Shown here piece after piece: positions 1 through 10,497 of a stretch of 64,000 bases of DNA. The translations under genes were made by a program, and so were the position numbers. Numbering within the stretch: the first letter of the stretch is position 1; every line of letters begins with the position of its first letter. Source of the DNA: Herminiimonas sp. KBW02 (GTDB taxonomy: Bacteria > Pseudomonadota > Gammaproteobacteria > Burkholderiales > Burkholderiaceae_D). The notes under the pieces are model-generated. The model worked only from the letters and a program-made list of their open reading frames with translations, was not told where the DNA came from and ran no database searches. Location: assembly GCF_003852535.1 (NCBI RefSeq), contig NZ_QAJP01000004.1:978719-1042718 (forward strand). Direction: 5' to 3'.

Positions 1-196
1 GTTCGGATACATCCAGCACAATGATTTGCAGATGCACATCGACCTGGGTTGCGGCCAGGCCTATGCCGTCGAGTGCATACATGGTTTGCGTCATATCGGC
101 GACCAGGCGACGGATATCCTCGTTGACCAGTTGCACCGGTGCGGCAACCGTGTGCAGACGCGGATCAGGATATTGCAGTACGGATAATCTGGTCAT
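1..196 (-). CDS. def: Peptide deformylase, N-terminal part (runs off the left edge)
   Basis: Removes the formyl group from the initiator methionine of new proteins in the cytoplasm, using a metal ion. Only the first 65 or so residues lie in the window. They begin [14 protein letters not shown] and reach the family's first motif, GIGLAATQ, at residues 44-51; the EGCLS and HExxH motifs would lie beyond the edge. The start is the ATG at 196. The neighbouring efflux operon is on the same strand and ends 49 bp upstream, but a functional link is not implied. Identification rests on the motif and the typical N-terminus and is firm, although incomplete. Confidence 0.9.
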   Translation of the reverse strand, partial: MTRLSVLQYPDPRLHTVAAPVQLVNEDIRRLVADMTQTMYALDGIGLAATQVDVHLQIIVLDVSE

Positions 197-245
197 AATT
201 TACTTAAGCTAATCAACATTCAGATGCTGTTTCAAGCATTTGAAT

Positions 246-1688
246 TTATTCGACTTTTGTTTCCTTGCTGGCTTTGGCCGCATCCGGATTATCCGCCTCC
301 CAGCGTCCGGCAATGTTCTTCAACAGAATGTTCACAGCTGCCAATTGACGGTTCTGTGTACTGAGCAAACTGTTCTCGCTCGTCAATGCAGTGTTTTGTG
401 CGATCACTACATTCAGATAGCTGACCGTACCCGCGCGATATTGATCCAGCGTAATTTCCAGCGTTCTTTGCGCGGCTTCCAGGCTTTCGCGCTGTAGCTG
501 GGTTTCTTGCTGCAACTGTGCGGCAAGGATGAGATTATCTTCCACTTCCTGCAATGCCGTCAGCACGGTTTGCCTATAAGTTGACGTGGCCTGGTCGGCG
601 GCGCTTTGGGCCTGGGCACTGGCCAGACGGCGTTGACCGCCATCGAAGATGGCTTGCGCTACGGACGCACCGAGCGACCAGAACAGATTCGGTGCGCTGA
701 TCAGATTGTTCAGCGAATTGTTTTGATAACCACCACCGGCAGACAACACGAGTGAAGGGAAGTAGGCTGCATGTGCGACGCCGATTTGTGCGTAGGCTGC
801 GGCTACTCTTCTTTGTGCCGCGGCAATATCCGGCCGACGTTCGAGCAGGGTGGTCGGCAGCAGTTGTGGCACCAGTGGTGCTTGCGGTAAAGCGGCATTG
901 CGTTCCAGTGCCAATGCGGACGGCGGTACGCCCAGCAATACGGCGATTGCATGTTCCAGTATCTGCCGTTGGGCAACAGCTTCGGCCAATTGCGCCTGCG
1001 CGGCCTTGAGCTGGGTTTGGGCCTGCAGCACATCGACACGCGCCGCCACGCCACCGCCATAACGGAACTGCGTCAGGTCGAGCGAGCGCTGGTAAGCCGC
1101 CACGCTGCGTTCCAGCACCACCATTTGCGCATCTGCGGTGCGTAGCGAGAAGTATGTTTGCGCCAGCGTGGCCTGGGCCGACAAGCGTGCGGCGGCGAGG
1201 TCGTCGACGCTGGCTTGCAGGCTGGCTTGTGCGCCGGTGGTGGCTTGTGCCAGACGTCCCCACAAGTCTATCTCCCAGCTTGCATTGCCGGACAACGAGA
1301 CGTTGTTGTTCGGGTTCTGTACCGTCGTCGAACGGGTGGTGCTGGTCGCGTTGCTGGTACGCGTGCCATTCAGGCCGACCGATAAGGTAGGCAGGCGTGC
1401 GCTGTAGCTGGCGGCAACTGCCGCGCGTGCAGCCGCGACCTGCGCGACCAGTGATTTCAGGTTTTCATTGCCGACTACCAGACGGCCTTCAAGATCGTTC
1501 AGCACCGGATCGTTGAACAGGGTCCACCAGTCATCAGGCACGGTTGCGGCATTCGCTGCTGTACCTTCCTGCCACAATCCCGCTTCCTTGAATTGTGTCG
1601 GCGCAGGCGCTGCGGGCGGTGGCACAGGTGCACTGGCGCAGGCTGCCAATAGCAGTGTGGGCGCAATGATTAATAAGTAAGGGCGCAT
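246..1688 (-). CDS. RND efflux outer membrane lipoprotein, NodT/OprM family
   Basis: Outer membrane channel of a tripartite RND pump, expected to form a TolC-like trimer that exports what MdtABC collects. The 480-residue length is normal for the family. The N-terminus MRPYLLIIAPTLLLAAC is a lipoprotein signal with the lipobox cysteine at residue 17. The body shows the duplicated, alanine- and glutamine-rich coiled-coil repeats of outer membrane efflux proteins, and the typical phrase RRPDIAAAQRRVAAAYAQIG occurs mid-protein. It is the last gene of the operon, 16 bp after mdtC, with a GAGGAA ribosome site before its ATG. The substrate cannot be read from the sequence. Confidence 0.93.
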   Translation of the reverse strand: MRPYLLIIAPTLLLAACASAPVPPPAAPAPTQFKEAGLWQEGTAANAATVPDDWWTLFNDPVLNDLEGRLVVGNENLKSLVAQVAAARAAVAASYSARLPTLSVGLNGTRTSNATSTTRSTTVQNPNNNVSLSGNASWEIDLWGRLAQATTGAQASLQASVDDLAAARLSAQATLAQTYFSLRTADAQMVVLERSVAAYQRSLDLTQFRYGGGVAARVDVLQAQTQLKAAQAQLAEAVAQRQILEHAIAVLLGVPPSALALERNAALPQAPLVPQLLPTTLLERRPDIAAAQRRVAAAYAQIGVAHAAYFPSLVLSAGGGYQNNSLNNLISAPNLFWSLGASVAQAIFDGGQRRLASAQAQSAADQATSTYRQTVLTALQEVEDNLILAAQLQQETQLQRESLEAAQRTLEITLDQYRAGTVSYLNVVIAQNTALTSENSLLSTQNRQLAAVNILLKNIAGRWEADNPDAAKASKETKVE

Positions 1689-1704
1689 AAAATTCCTCTA
1701 AAAC

Positions 1705-4700
1705 TCAGGCCGTAGCCAGTTGTGGGGCCGGGCTGTGCTTATGCTTGTCGCGGCGCAGCTTATCCATCAACACAAAGACGACAGGGGTCGTGTACAGCGT
1801 CAGCAACTGGCTCAGGATCAGGCCGCCGACGATGGCGATACCGAGCGGCTGGCGCAGTTCTGCACCGTCGCCGCTACCCAGCGCCAGTGGCAAAGCACCG
1901 AAGATGGCGGCAAAGGTCGTCATCAGGATAGGGCGCACGCGTAATAACGCCGCGCGATAAATGGCAGGGCCGGCACTGATGGCGCCGTGGCGTTGCCGCG
2001 TAATCGCAAAGTCGATCATCATGATGGCGTTCTTCTTGACGATACCGATCAGCAATATGACGCCGATCAGGGCAATGATGGAGAACTCGGTATTGAACAT
2101 TTTCAGCGCCAGCAGCGCGCCGACACCAGCCGACGGCAAGGTCGACAAAATCGTAATCGGATGGATCAGGCTTTCATACAGTATGCCCAGCACCAGGTAA
2201 ATCACGATAATGGCGGCGCCTATCAGCAAGGGTTGCGACGACAGCGATTCCTGGAAGGCATTCGCCGTGCCCTGGAAACCGCCGCGTACCGATACCGGCA
2301 CGCCCAGCTTGCTGATTGCAGTATTGATGGCGACCGTCGCGTCTGACAGCGATACACCCAGCGGCAGGTTGAAGCTGATGGTGGATGCCGGGGTACCGCT
2401 TTGATGGCTGACGGCCAGCGGCGTATTCGTGGTTTCAACCCGCGTGAAGGCAGACAGCGGTACTTGTGCGCCGGTATTGCTGGTGACGTACAGGCGCTTC
2501 AGGGTTTCCGGCCCTTGCAGGAATTCCGGCGCCAGCTCCATCACGACCCGGTATTGATTCAGCGGGTTGTAGATGACGCCGACCTGGCGCTGGCCAAAGG
2601 CATTGTTGAGCGTGCTGTCTATGGTGGCGACGCTGATGCCCAGGCGTGCTGCCGCCTCACGGTCTATCACCAGCGAGGTTTGCATGCCCTTGTCCTGTTG
2701 ATCGGAGTTGACGTCTGTCAGCTCGGGGATTTGCGCCAGCGCATTGCGGATCAGCGGATCCCAGGTGCGCAGATCTTCTATCGTGTCAGCTTGCAGCGTG
2801 TACTGGTACTGTGCGTTCGATTGGCGACCGCCGATGCGGATATCCTGCACCGGCACCATGAACAGGTTGGCCCCCGGTTCATGCGCCAGTTGCTTGCGCA
2901 AACGGGCAATCACGACATCTGCCGGGACTTTGCGCTCTGCCAGCGGTTTGAGCGTGATGTAAAACATGGCCGAGTTGCTTTGTCCGCCGCCGGTATTGCC
3001 GCTCACATTGGCGACCGCCGGATCGGAGCGAATGATGTCGGAGAAGGTATCCAGTCGCTTTTGCATCATCTGGAAGGAGCTGCCCTGGTCAGCCTGCACG
3101 CCACCGATCAGGACGCCGGTATCCTGCTGCGGGAAGAAGGTTTTCGGAATCGCTACGTAGAGATGTACGTTCAATGCGACCACTGCCAGCAAAGCGATAA
3201 TCGCCAGCGGTTGATGACGCAGGGTCCAGATCAGCGTGTGACGGTAGCCGCGCATGACTGCGCGGTTGAAGCGACCGAACCATGCGGCGATACGTCCCGG
3301 ATTGCGGGTCGCGCGCTTTTGCTGGAGCAGGGTGGCGGCCATCATGGGTGTGGTGGTCAGCGAAACCACCATCGATACCAGGATGGCTGCCGTGAGCACC
3401 ACCGCAAATTCACGGAACAAGCGACCTACCACGCCTCCCATCATCAGCAAGGGGATGAAGACGGCGATCAGCGACAGGCTGATAGACACCACGGTAAAGC
3501 CGATTTCGCGCGCGCCTTTTAACGCCGCTTCGCGCGGAGTCAGCCCTTGTTCCAGATAGCGCGTAATGTTTTCCAGCACGACAATCGCGTCATCGACGAC
3601 GAAGCCGGTGGCGACCGTGAGTGCCATAGCCGATAGATTATCCAGACTATAACCACACAGATACATGACGCCGAAGGTACCCGCCAGCGAGACTGGTACG
3701 GCCACCGCAGGGATCAGCGTAGCGCGCCAGTTACGCAGAAACAGCAAGACGACCAGGATCACCAGGCCGACGGCTATCCCCATCGAACGTTCGACTTCAC
3801 GCAACGAAGCCTTGATGGTCGGGGTGCGGTCGGTAATTACATTCATCTGTATGGCCTGCGGGATGGATGCCTGCAGGCGCGGCAGGATGTCGCGTACGTT
3901 TTCTACGGTTTTAATAATGTTGGCACCCGGCTCCTTCAGCAGGAACAGCATAATCGCCGGTTTGCCGTTCGCCAGGCCATAGTTGCGCACGTCCTGCACT
4001 GAATCGACCACCTCGGCGACGTCACGCAGGCGTACTGCCGCACCTGAGCGATAGCTGATCACGACTGGTGCATACTCGGCGGCGGTACGTGCCTGGTCAT
4101 TTGCACCTATTTGCCAGTACAGATCATCCAGCTCGACCGCACCTTTCGGGCGATTTGCATTGGTATTGGTGATGGCGGTGCGTACATTGTCGAGCGAGAT
4201 GCCGATGTTGGCGAGCTTGTCCGGATTCAGTTGTACCCGCACCGCCGGCAGCGCGCCACCGCCGACATTGACCTGGCCGACGCCATCGACCTGCGACAGG
4301 CGTTGCGCGAGTACGGTCGAGGCGGCGTCATACATCTGGCCGCGCGTCAGCGTATCCGAAGTCAGCGCAATGATCATGATAGGCGCGGCTGCCGGATTCA
4401 CCTTACGGTAGGTCGGGTTGCTCGGCATCCCGGTTGGCAATAGCGTACGCGCCGCATTGATCGCGGCCTGCACATCGCGTGCTGCGCCATCGATATCACG
4501 ATTGAGGTCGAATTGCAGTACGACGTTGGTCGAGCCTAATGAAGAGCGCGAGGTGATTTCATTGACGCCGGCGATACTGCCAAGTGCGCGTTCCAGCGGC
4601 GTGGCGACGGTGGCCGCCATGGTGTCCGGACTGGCACCAGGCAGAGATGCGCTGACCGAGATCGTCGGGAAATCCACTTGCGGCAACGGTGCAATCGGCA

Positions 4701-4794
4701 GCAGGTTGAAGCCCAGTATGCCGGCCAGCGCGATGCCTATCGTGATCAGTGTGGTCGCGACTGGACGTGCAATAAAGGGCGCAGAGATGTTCAC
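1705..4794 (-). CDS. mdtC: RND multidrug efflux transporter, MdtC-like subunit
   Basis: Inner membrane proton-driven RND transporter of 1029 residues, the usual HAE-RND size. Visible marks are the N-terminal anchor ([20 protein letters not shown]), two large periplasmic loops, and the proton-relay segment [16 protein letters not shown] with paired aspartates in TM4. The pattern of two adjacent RND genes with one adaptor is that of MdtB/MdtC, which work as a heteromultimer. The start is a GTG whose first bases overlap the mdtB stop (GTGA), pointing to translational coupling. MuxC-type naming is equally possible because the families are close. Confidence 0.9.
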   Translation of the reverse strand: MNISAPFIARPVATTLITIGIALAGILGFNLLPIAPLPQVDFPTISVSASLPGASPDTMAATVATPLERALGSIAGVNEITSRSSLGSTNVVLQFDLNRDIDGAARDVQAAINAARTLLPTGMPSNPTYRKVNPAAAPIMIIALTSDTLTRGQMYDAASTVLAQRLSQVDGVGQVNVGGGALPAVRVQLNPDKLANIGISLDNVRTAITNTNANRPKGAVELDDLYWQIGANDQARTAAEYAPVVISYRSGAAVRLRDVAEVVDSVQDVRNYGLANGKPAIMLFLLKEPGANIIKTVENVRDILPRLQASIPQAIQMNVITDRTPTIKASLREVERSMGIAVGLVILVVLLFLRNWRATLIPAVAVPVSLAGTFGVMYLCGYSLDNLSAMALTVATGFVVDDAIVVLENITRYLEQGLTPREAALKGAREIGFTVVSISLSLIAVFIPLLMMGGVVGRLFREFAVVLTAAILVSMVVSLTTTPMMAATLLQQKRATRNPGRIAAWFGRFNRAVMRGYRHTLIWTLRHQPLAIIALLAVVALNVHLYVAIPKTFFPQQDTGVLIGGVQADQGSSFQMMQKRLDTFSDIIRSDPAVANVSGNTGGGQSNSAMFYITLKPLAERKVPADVVIARLRKQLAHEPGANLFMVPVQDIRIGGRQSNAQYQYTLQADTIEDLRTWDPLIRNALAQIPELTDVNSDQQDKGMQTSLVIDREAAARLGISVATIDSTLNNAFGQRQVGVIYNPLNQYRVVMELAPEFLQGPETLKRLYVTSNTGAQVPLSAFTRVETTNTPLAVSHQSGTPASTISFNLPLGVSLSDATVAINTAISKLGVPVSVRGGFQGTANAFQESLSSQPLLIGAAIIVIYLVLGILYESLIHPITILSTLPSAGVGALLALKMFNTEFSIIALIGVILLIGIVKKNAIMMIDFAITRQRHGAISAGPAIYRAALLRVRPILMTTFAAIFGALPLALGSGDGAELRQPLGIAIVGGLILSQLLTLYTTPVVFVLMDKLRRDKHKHSPAPQLATA

Positions 4795-7700
4795 GTTGCG
4801 CTTCCACCTGCGGCACGCTCAGCGGCACGGCGTTCCTGCCATTCCTTCAGACGTTGCGCCTGTCTGGCAAAGCCAAGGTAAATCACGGGTGTGGTGAACA
4901 GCGTCAGCAACTGACTTACGATCAGGCCGCCGACCATGGTGACGCCGAGCGGATGACGCAGTTCATGTCCGGCGCCGGTACCCAGCATCAGCGGCAAGGC
5001 ACCGAGCAAGGCCGCCATCGTCGTCATCAGAATAGGACGGAAACGCAGCAGGCAGGCTTTGTAAATCGCTTCGCGTGGCGCCAGGTTTTCTTCCCGCTCC
5101 GCATACAGTGCGAAGTCGATCATCATGATCGCGTTCTTTTTCACGATACCAATCAGCAGCACGATACCGATGATGCCGACGATGCCCAGATCCAGCCCGG
5201 CAACCAGCAAGGCGAGCAAAGCACCGAGACCAGCCGAAGGCAGGGTGGAGAGAATGGTGACCGGATGGATGTAGCTTTCATACAGCACGCCGAGCACGAT
5301 ATACATGGTGACGACCGCCGCCAGGATCAGCAGCAGGGTGCTGCTGAGTGACGCGCGGAAGGCTTCCGCCGCGCCCTGGAAGCTGGTTTCCACGCTCGGC
5401 GGCAGGTTCAGCTTTGCTTCTTCGGCCTTGATGGCATCGACCGCCTTGCCGAGCGAAGCACCCGGCGCGAGGTTGAATGAAATCGTCGCGGACGGGAATT
5501 GCGCGACATGGTTAATGGCCAATGCGGTAGGGCGTTCGATGATTTGCGCCACCGAGGTCAGCGGTACTTGTCCGGTCGCGGGGAACACCAGTGTGGAGCT
5601 GGTGCCGCCAGTGCCGTTGGTGGTGTTGGTATTGTTGTTGGTGACCGGCACATACAAGCCCTCCAGCGATACCGGACCGCGCCTGCGTCCGGCTTCCGCT
5701 TCCAGCACCACGCGGTACTGGCTGGATTGCGTATAGATAGTGGAGATCAGGCGCTGGCCAAAAGCGTTATACAGAGCATTATCGATGGCCGCGACGGTGA
5801 CGCCGAGACGACCGGCGGTTTCGCGGTCTATCTGCACATAGGTTTGCAAGCCCTGGTTCTGCAGATCGCTGGCGACATCGACCAGTTCCGGCACCTCTTT
5901 CAGACGCGCCAGCAACAATTCATTCGACCTGGCGAGGTCGGCAGAGTCAGGCGAGCTGAGCAGGAATTGATACTGGGTTTTGGAGACGCGGTCTTCGATG
6001 GTCAGATCCTGCACCGGTTGCATATAGGCAGTGATGCCGGGTATGCGCGAGGTGGCGTCATTCAGGCGGCGGATGATGTCACTGGCGGAAGCGTCGCGTT
6101 CAGCAAACGGCTTCAGTGTGATTTGCATGCGCCCGGTACTCAGGGTCGGATTCGCACCATCGACCCCGATGAAGGAAGTGAGGTGTTCGACATCCTTATC
6201 CTTCAGGATCACATCCGCCAGCGCCTGCTGACGACGCGACATCGCTTCAAAGGAGCTGGTTTGAGTGGCTTCGGTAATGACCTGGATCAGGCCGGTATCC
6301 TGCACCGGGAAAAAGCCTTTTGGCACGATGACGTAGAGCAGGGCAGTCAGTGCCAGTGTCAGGCCAAATACACCCAGCGTGGCACGTGGCCGGTCCAGCA
6401 CCCAAACCAGCGCACGACCGTAAGCAGCGACCATGCGGTTGAATTGCTCTTCACTCCATTTGCCGATGCGGGTCGGTTTGTTTTCGCGCTCAGGACGCAG
6501 CAGGCGTGCGCTCATCATCGGCGTCAGCGTCAGCGATACGAAGGCAGAAATCAGGATGGCGACTGCCATCGTGATTGCGAATTCATGGAACAGGCGACCC
6601 ACCACATCACCCATGAACAGAAGCGGAATCAGCACCGCAATCAGCGATACCGTCAGCGAAATAATGGTGAAGCCGATCTGCTTGGAACCCTTGAGTGCCG
6701 CTTCCATCGGTGAGTCGCCTTCTTCGACGAAGCGCGCAATATTCTCGATCATGACAATCGCATCATCGACCACGAAGCCGGTCGAGATGGTCAGCGCCAT
6801 CAGCGTCAGATTATTAATGGAGAAGCCAGCCAGATAAATCACGCCGAAGGTACCGACCAGTGACAAAGGCACCGCCACACTAGGAATAATGGTGGCCGAT
6901 GCGCTGCGGAGGAACAGGAAAATCACCATTACCACCAGCGCGATCGCCAGCAGCAATTCAAATTGCGTATCGTCTACCGAGGCGCGGATGGTGGTGGTGC
7001 GATCCGCAACCACCTGTACATCGACCGAACCGGGCAATGAAGCCTGCAGCTTGGGCAGCAGCGCCTTGACCCTGTCCACGGTTTCGATCACGTTGGCGCC
7101 CGGCTGGCGCTGTACGTTCAGGATCACGCCGCGGGTGCGATCGACCCATGCCGCGAGGCGCAGGTTTTCTGCATCGTCAACGATTTGTGCGACATCGCTC
7201 AGACGCAGCGGATTGCCGTTTTTCCACGCGATGATGAGGTTTTGATACTCGGCGGCGGATTTCAGCTGGTCGTTGGCATCGATGGTGGACGCACGTTGTG
7301 CACCGTCGAAACTGCCTTTGGCCTGATTCACGTTGGCCGCCACGATAGCGGTACGGATGTCATCCAGCGACAGCCCGAGCGAAGCCAGGGCTTGCGGATT
7401 GCCCTGTATGCGTACGGCAGGACGCTGGCCACCGGCGATGCTGACCAGGCCCACGCCGTCCACTTGCGACAACTTCGGTGCAAGGCGGTTTTCCACCAGG
7501 TCATGCACTTTAATAATCGGCAGCGTCGGCGAGGTGATCGCTATCGTCAGTACCGGTGCATCGGCCGGATTCACCTTGCTGTAAATAGGCGGCATAGGCA
7601 AATCGCCGGGCAGTAAATTGCTACCAGCATTAATCGCGGCCTGTACTTCCTGCTCGGCGACGTCCAGCGACAGGCCCAGTGAGAAGCGCAGCGTAATCAC

Positions 7701-7967
7701 CGAAGCGCCACCCGAGCTGGTCGAGGTCATTTGATTCAGACCTGGCATCTGGCCGAACTGACGTTCCAGCGGTGCCGTCACCGTAGTCGAGATGACGTCC
7801 GGGCTGGCGCCCGGATACAAGGTGGTGACCTGGATGGTCGGGTAATCAACTTCCGGCAAGGCGGACAGCGGCAGCAAGCGATACGCCAGCAAGCCTGCCA
7901 GCAGGATGGCGAGCATCAAGAGCGAAGTGGCAACCGGACGCTCAATAAAGATGCGTGATGGATTCAT
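4791..7967 (-). CDS. mdtB: RND multidrug efflux transporter, MdtB-like subunit
   Basis: Second RND transporter of the pump, 1058 residues, paired with the downstream mdtC. It begins [20 protein letters not shown], has the TM4 aspartate pair in [18 protein letters not shown], and ends with the conserved TM10-12 region containing [18 protein letters not shown]. An Asn/Thr/Gly-rich insertion in the second periplasmic loop, around residues 780-795, looks like lineage-specific decoration. It lies 23 bp after mdtA and overlaps mdtC. In the enterobacterial system MdtB and MdtC form a 2:1 trimer; the same is inferred here from gene order only. Confidence 0.9.
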   Translation of the reverse strand: MNPSRIFIERPVATSLLMLAILLAGLLAYRLLPLSALPEVDYPTIQVTTLYPGASPDVISTTVTAPLERQFGQMPGLNQMTSTSSGGASVITLRFSLGLSLDVAEQEVQAAINAGSNLLPGDLPMPPIYSKVNPADAPVLTIAITSPTLPIIKVHDLVENRLAPKLSQVDGVGLVSIAGGQRPAVRIQGNPQALASLGLSLDDIRTAIVAANVNQAKGSFDGAQRASTIDANDQLKSAAEYQNLIIAWKNGNPLRLSDVAQIVDDAENLRLAAWVDRTRGVILNVQRQPGANVIETVDRVKALLPKLQASLPGSVDVQVVADRTTTIRASVDDTQFELLLAIALVVMVIFLFLRSASATIIPSVAVPLSLVGTFGVIYLAGFSINNLTLMALTISTGFVVDDAIVMIENIARFVEEGDSPMEAALKGSKQIGFTIISLTVSLIAVLIPLLFMGDVVGRLFHEFAITMAVAILISAFVSLTLTPMMSARLLRPERENKPTRIGKWSEEQFNRMVAAYGRALVWVLDRPRATLGVFGLTLALTALLYVIVPKGFFPVQDTGLIQVITEATQTSSFEAMSRRQQALADVILKDKDVEHLTSFIGVDGANPTLSTGRMQITLKPFAERDASASDIIRRLNDATSRIPGITAYMQPVQDLTIEDRVSKTQYQFLLSSPDSADLARSNELLLARLKEVPELVDVASDLQNQGLQTYVQIDRETAGRLGVTVAAIDNALYNAFGQRLISTIYTQSSQYRVVLEAEAGRRRGPVSLEGLYVPVTNNNTNTTNGTGGTSSTLVFPATGQVPLTSVAQIIERPTALAINHVAQFPSATISFNLAPGASLGKAVDAIKAEEAKLNLPPSVETSFQGAAEAFRASLSSTLLLILAAVVTMYIVLGVLYESYIHPVTILSTLPSAGLGALLALLVAGLDLGIVGIIGIVLLIGIVKKNAIMMIDFALYAEREENLAPREAIYKACLLRFRPILMTTMAALLGALPLMLGTGAGHELRHPLGVTMVGGLIVSQLLTLFTTPVIYLGFARQAQRLKEWQERRAAERAAGGSAT

Positions 7968-7990
7968 GGTGCAGGCTTTTTAAAACTACT

Positions 7991-9376
7991 TCAGTTGGAC
8001 GGAGCGGCTGGTTTGTCCTGCTTGTCTTTCTTGCCACCACCGTTTTGCTGGAACCATGCGCGACGTTCTTCCGGGCTCATGTTCTTCAGTTTCTCTGCCA
8101 TTTCCGGCGGGATGTTGCGACGCTTGCTGTCTGCCGGCGGCGCAGTTGCACCTGCACGCTGTTTCGGATCGGCGGCGATGACTTCAACCTTGCCGCCTTC
8201 ACGCAAGCGGTCGGTGCCATCGATTACCACTTTTTCGCCTGCTTCCAGCTTCGCTTCAACCGCCATCCAGCCGCTATCGATGGCACCCGGTTTAACCACA
8301 CGGGTGCTGACTGTGCTGTCGGCATTGACGACGTATACATAGAAGCCTTGTGCGCCGCGCAAGACTGCTGCCTGCGGCACAGTCAGTGCATCTTTTAATG
8401 TATTGAGCTGCATCACGACGCTGACCGCCTGGTTGGGGAAGAGTGCGTCGTCCAGGTTAGGGAACATCGCCTTGACCTTGATGGTGTCGGTGGTCACATC
8501 GATGGTGTTGTCAACGGTTGAAAGCTGGCCTGTCGCCAGCTTGGTTTTACCGGTGCGATCCCAGGCTTCGACCGCCATGCTTTCATTTGCACGCAAGCGG
8601 CTGGTGATGGCAGGAACGTTGGCTGACGGTACGGAAAATACCAGTGCAATCGGACGGGTCTGCGTGATGATGACGACGCCATTGGTGTCTGAAGGCTGCA
8701 CGACATTGCCGAGATCCGCTTGCTTGAGACCGACGCGGCCAGCGATAGGTGCGGTGACGCGGGTGTAGGACAGCTGCAGTTTGGCGCTATCTACCGTGCC
8801 CTGGTCGGACTTGACGGTGCCTTCAAGCTGACGCACCAGCGCTTCCTGCGTATCGAGTTGCTGTTTCGGGATGGCGTCTTTGGACAGCAGATCCTTGTAA
8901 CGGGCGAGGTCGATACGCGCATTATCGAGTTGTGCCTTGTCGCGTGCCAGCACACCTTCGGCCTGGCCCAGGGTTGCCTGGAATGCGCGCGGATCGATTT
9001 GCGCGAGCAATTGTCCGGCCTGAACTTGCTGGCCTTCCTTGAAGTTGATTTGCTGCAGTACGCCGCTGACCTGTACCCGCACGATGGCGGTGTTGGCAGC
9101 ATTGATGCTGCCGATAGCATTGACTGTTACGCGTATATCCTGGCGTCGCGCCTCCGCGACCGATACCGGTTGCACCATATTCGGCCCGCCGAAACGCCCG
9201 CCGCCATTACCTTGCGCCGATTTATTCGCGGAAGACGGACTTTTCCACCACCAGAAACCGAGGCCTGCAGCGATGAATATGATCAGTGTCCAGATCAGGA
9301 TGCGGCGGGTTTTGCCAGGACGCGTACGATGAGGGCGGGGCAGTGGTGGAGTGCTGGTGTCGGTATGGTCGGTCAT
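7991..9376 (-). CDS. mdtA: RND efflux periplasmic adaptor, MdtA-like
   Basis: Membrane fusion protein linking the MdtBC transporters to the outer membrane channel. The 461 residues start with a basic, proline-rich cytoplasmic tail, then a single membrane anchor at about residues 26-44 (ILIWTLIIFIAAGLGFWWW). Barrel-sandwich, alpha-hairpin and beta-barrel domains follow, including the hallmark SYTRVTAPIAGRVG. The C-terminal tail is unusually charged and contains MSPEERRAWFQQNGGGKKDK, a low-complexity extension common in betaproteobacterial MdtA relatives. It is the first gene of the operon mdtA-mdtB-mdtC-channel. No regulator gene is adjacent. Confidence 0.92.
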   Translation of the reverse strand: MTDHTDTSTPPLPRPHRTRPGKTRRILIWTLIIFIAAGLGFWWWKSPSSANKSAQGNGGGRFGGPNMVQPVSVAEARRQDIRVTVNAIGSINAANTAIVRVQVSGVLQQINFKEGQQVQAGQLLAQIDPRAFQATLGQAEGVLARDKAQLDNARIDLARYKDLLSKDAIPKQQLDTQEALVRQLEGTVKSDQGTVDSAKLQLSYTRVTAPIAGRVGLKQADLGNVVQPSDTNGVVIITQTRPIALVFSVPSANVPAITSRLRANESMAVEAWDRTGKTKLATGQLSTVDNTIDVTTDTIKVKAMFPNLDDALFPNQAVSVVMQLNTLKDALTVPQAAVLRGAQGFYVYVVNADSTVSTRVVKPGAIDSGWMAVEAKLEAGEKVVIDGTDRLREGGKVEVIAADPKQRAGATAPPADSKRRNIPPEMAEKLKNMSPEERRAWFQQNGGGKKDKQDKPAAPSN

Positions 9377-9580
9377 GTGCGGCGGGTGATATCTGCGCGA
9401 TTTGGGAGATTGATTATATTGCGCATTTACATAAAAAACCTGAGCGTTTAATTACTTTACAAAAGCGCTCAAAAGCGAAGGAATAACTTTACATACACAT
9501 GCTTAAAATAGCCTGAAGCCATAGAAATGTCTGTGCAGGCGACCCGTCTGGTCGGAGTTCGGTAGAAATGAGGGCAGGAA

Positions 9581-9952
9581 ATGAATAATTCCGTGTTTGT
9601 AGAGATTCAGTTCTTCATGCTGATAGTCTGCACCTTTGTGATTCCGATAGGTATTTACAGTTACATGATGTGGAAGCGCTCGATCTCGCGCAAGGTGGTG
9701 CTGATGTTCGGCGTGCTCCTGATCGCGGTGTCAGGCGGCAATATCTTCCTCTTGCATCTGCTGCGCATCATGGCGAAGGACACGCCATCCTTGCTCGACG
9801 ATAGTATTTTTGCGTCGGAGATGTCGGTGGCGCTGTATCTGATCCCGGCCATCTTCGCCGGCATAGGCGTGAACATCATCTCGCATATATTGATCAGCCA
9901 TCTGGCTGAGGCCGAGAAAAAATTCGACCGGGAACATAAAGAACGCCGGTAA
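9581..9952 (+). CDS. Small membrane protein of unknown function
   Basis: A 123-residue protein not recognised as a named family. Three hydrophobic segments are visible, at about residues 7-28, 40-60 and 82-106, followed by a charged C-terminal tail rich in Glu, Lys and Arg (EAEKKFDREHKERR). It is therefore a probable inner membrane protein with a cytoplasmic tail. The start ATG at 9581 is preceded by an AGGGCAGGAA stretch that can act as ribosome site. It is divergent from the mdt operon, about 200 bp away, and ends in a hairpin. Codon use resembles the surrounding core genes. Confidence 0.65.
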   Translation: MNNSVFVEIQFFMLIVCTFVIPIGIYSYMMWKRSISRKVVLMFGVLLIAVSGGNIFLLHLLRIMAKDTPSLLDDSIFASEMSVALYLIPAIFAGIGVNIISHILISHLAEAEKKFDREHKERR

Positions 9953-9975
9953 CGAGTACCGGCGTCCGGGTCTTA
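9943..9975 (+). terminator. Hairpin overlapping the end of the small membrane protein gene
   Basis: ACGCCGGTA (9943-9951) and TACCGGCGT (9957-9965) form a perfect 9-bp stem with a 5-base loop, followed by a T-rich but not uninterrupted tail. The stop codon of the preceding gene lies within the stem. It may serve both the plus-strand gene and the convergent gene on the minus strand. Confidence 0.5.
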
Positions 9976-9981
9976 CTTTAT

Positions 9982-10329
9982 TCAGGCTTTGTGCGCCTGA
10001 CGTGAGTCGCCAGGTGCTTCAGCTCGTTCATTCAAACCGTAATCGCGCAGTACATGCGCTACCCGCAAGCGGTAGTCGGCAAAGATGTGGTCGCGACCAG
10101 CAGCCTGCGCCTTGCGATGCACTTCCAGGTTGCGCCAGTTTTGCACCGCTGCTTCATCGCGCCAGTACGACAGCGACAACACCTTGTCCGGATTGGTCAG
10201 GCTCTGGAAACGTTCGACAGAAATGAATCCATCCATCTTTTCCAGGTGCGGGCGCAGTGCCGCGGCGGTGTCGAGGTAATTCTGTTTCAGTTCCGGATGG
10301 GGAATGACTTCAAAGATGACGGCTATCAT
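9982..10329 (-). CDS. Antibiotic biosynthesis monooxygenase (ABM) domain protein
   Basis: Small dimeric ferredoxin-like-fold protein of the ABM superfamily, whose members include quinol or heme-degrading monooxygenases and many uncharacterised stress proteins. Recognisable are the N-terminal strand MIAVIFEVIPHPE, the helix with LRPHLEKMDGFISVERFQSL and the segment SLSYWRDEAAVQNWR, the usual ABM signature. The start was placed at the ATG at 10329 because the family begins there; the frame stays open upstream to 10398. No redox cofactor motif is expected in this family. The exact substrate is unknown. Confidence 0.8.
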   Translation of the reverse strand: MIAVIFEVIPHPELKQNYLDTAAALRPHLEKMDGFISVERFQSLTNPDKVLSLSYWRDEAAVQNWRNLEVHRKAQAAGRDHIFADYRLRVAHVLRDYGLNERAEAPGDSRQAHKA

Positions 10330-10497
10330 TGTGATGCCTTTAGGGTAGACAAGACGCCCATGCAATTCTCCTCTTATGTTTGCCAGCTGAACTGACATAT
10401 GAGTGTTATTTTAGCTGAAAATCAGTCTGTCTTGTAGCGTGCCAATACAAAAGCAACGGGCGTCCCTGCTGAACCAGAACTATTTTGAGTGATGCGA

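Noticed and set aside
2401-3522. 373-codon plus-strand frame opposite mdtC
   Set aside because: Antisense to a well-supported RND gene, no ribosome site, no protein-like motif.
5499-6713. 404-codon plus-strand frame opposite mdtB
   Set aside because: Same reason: the opposite strand carries the conserved RND transporter.
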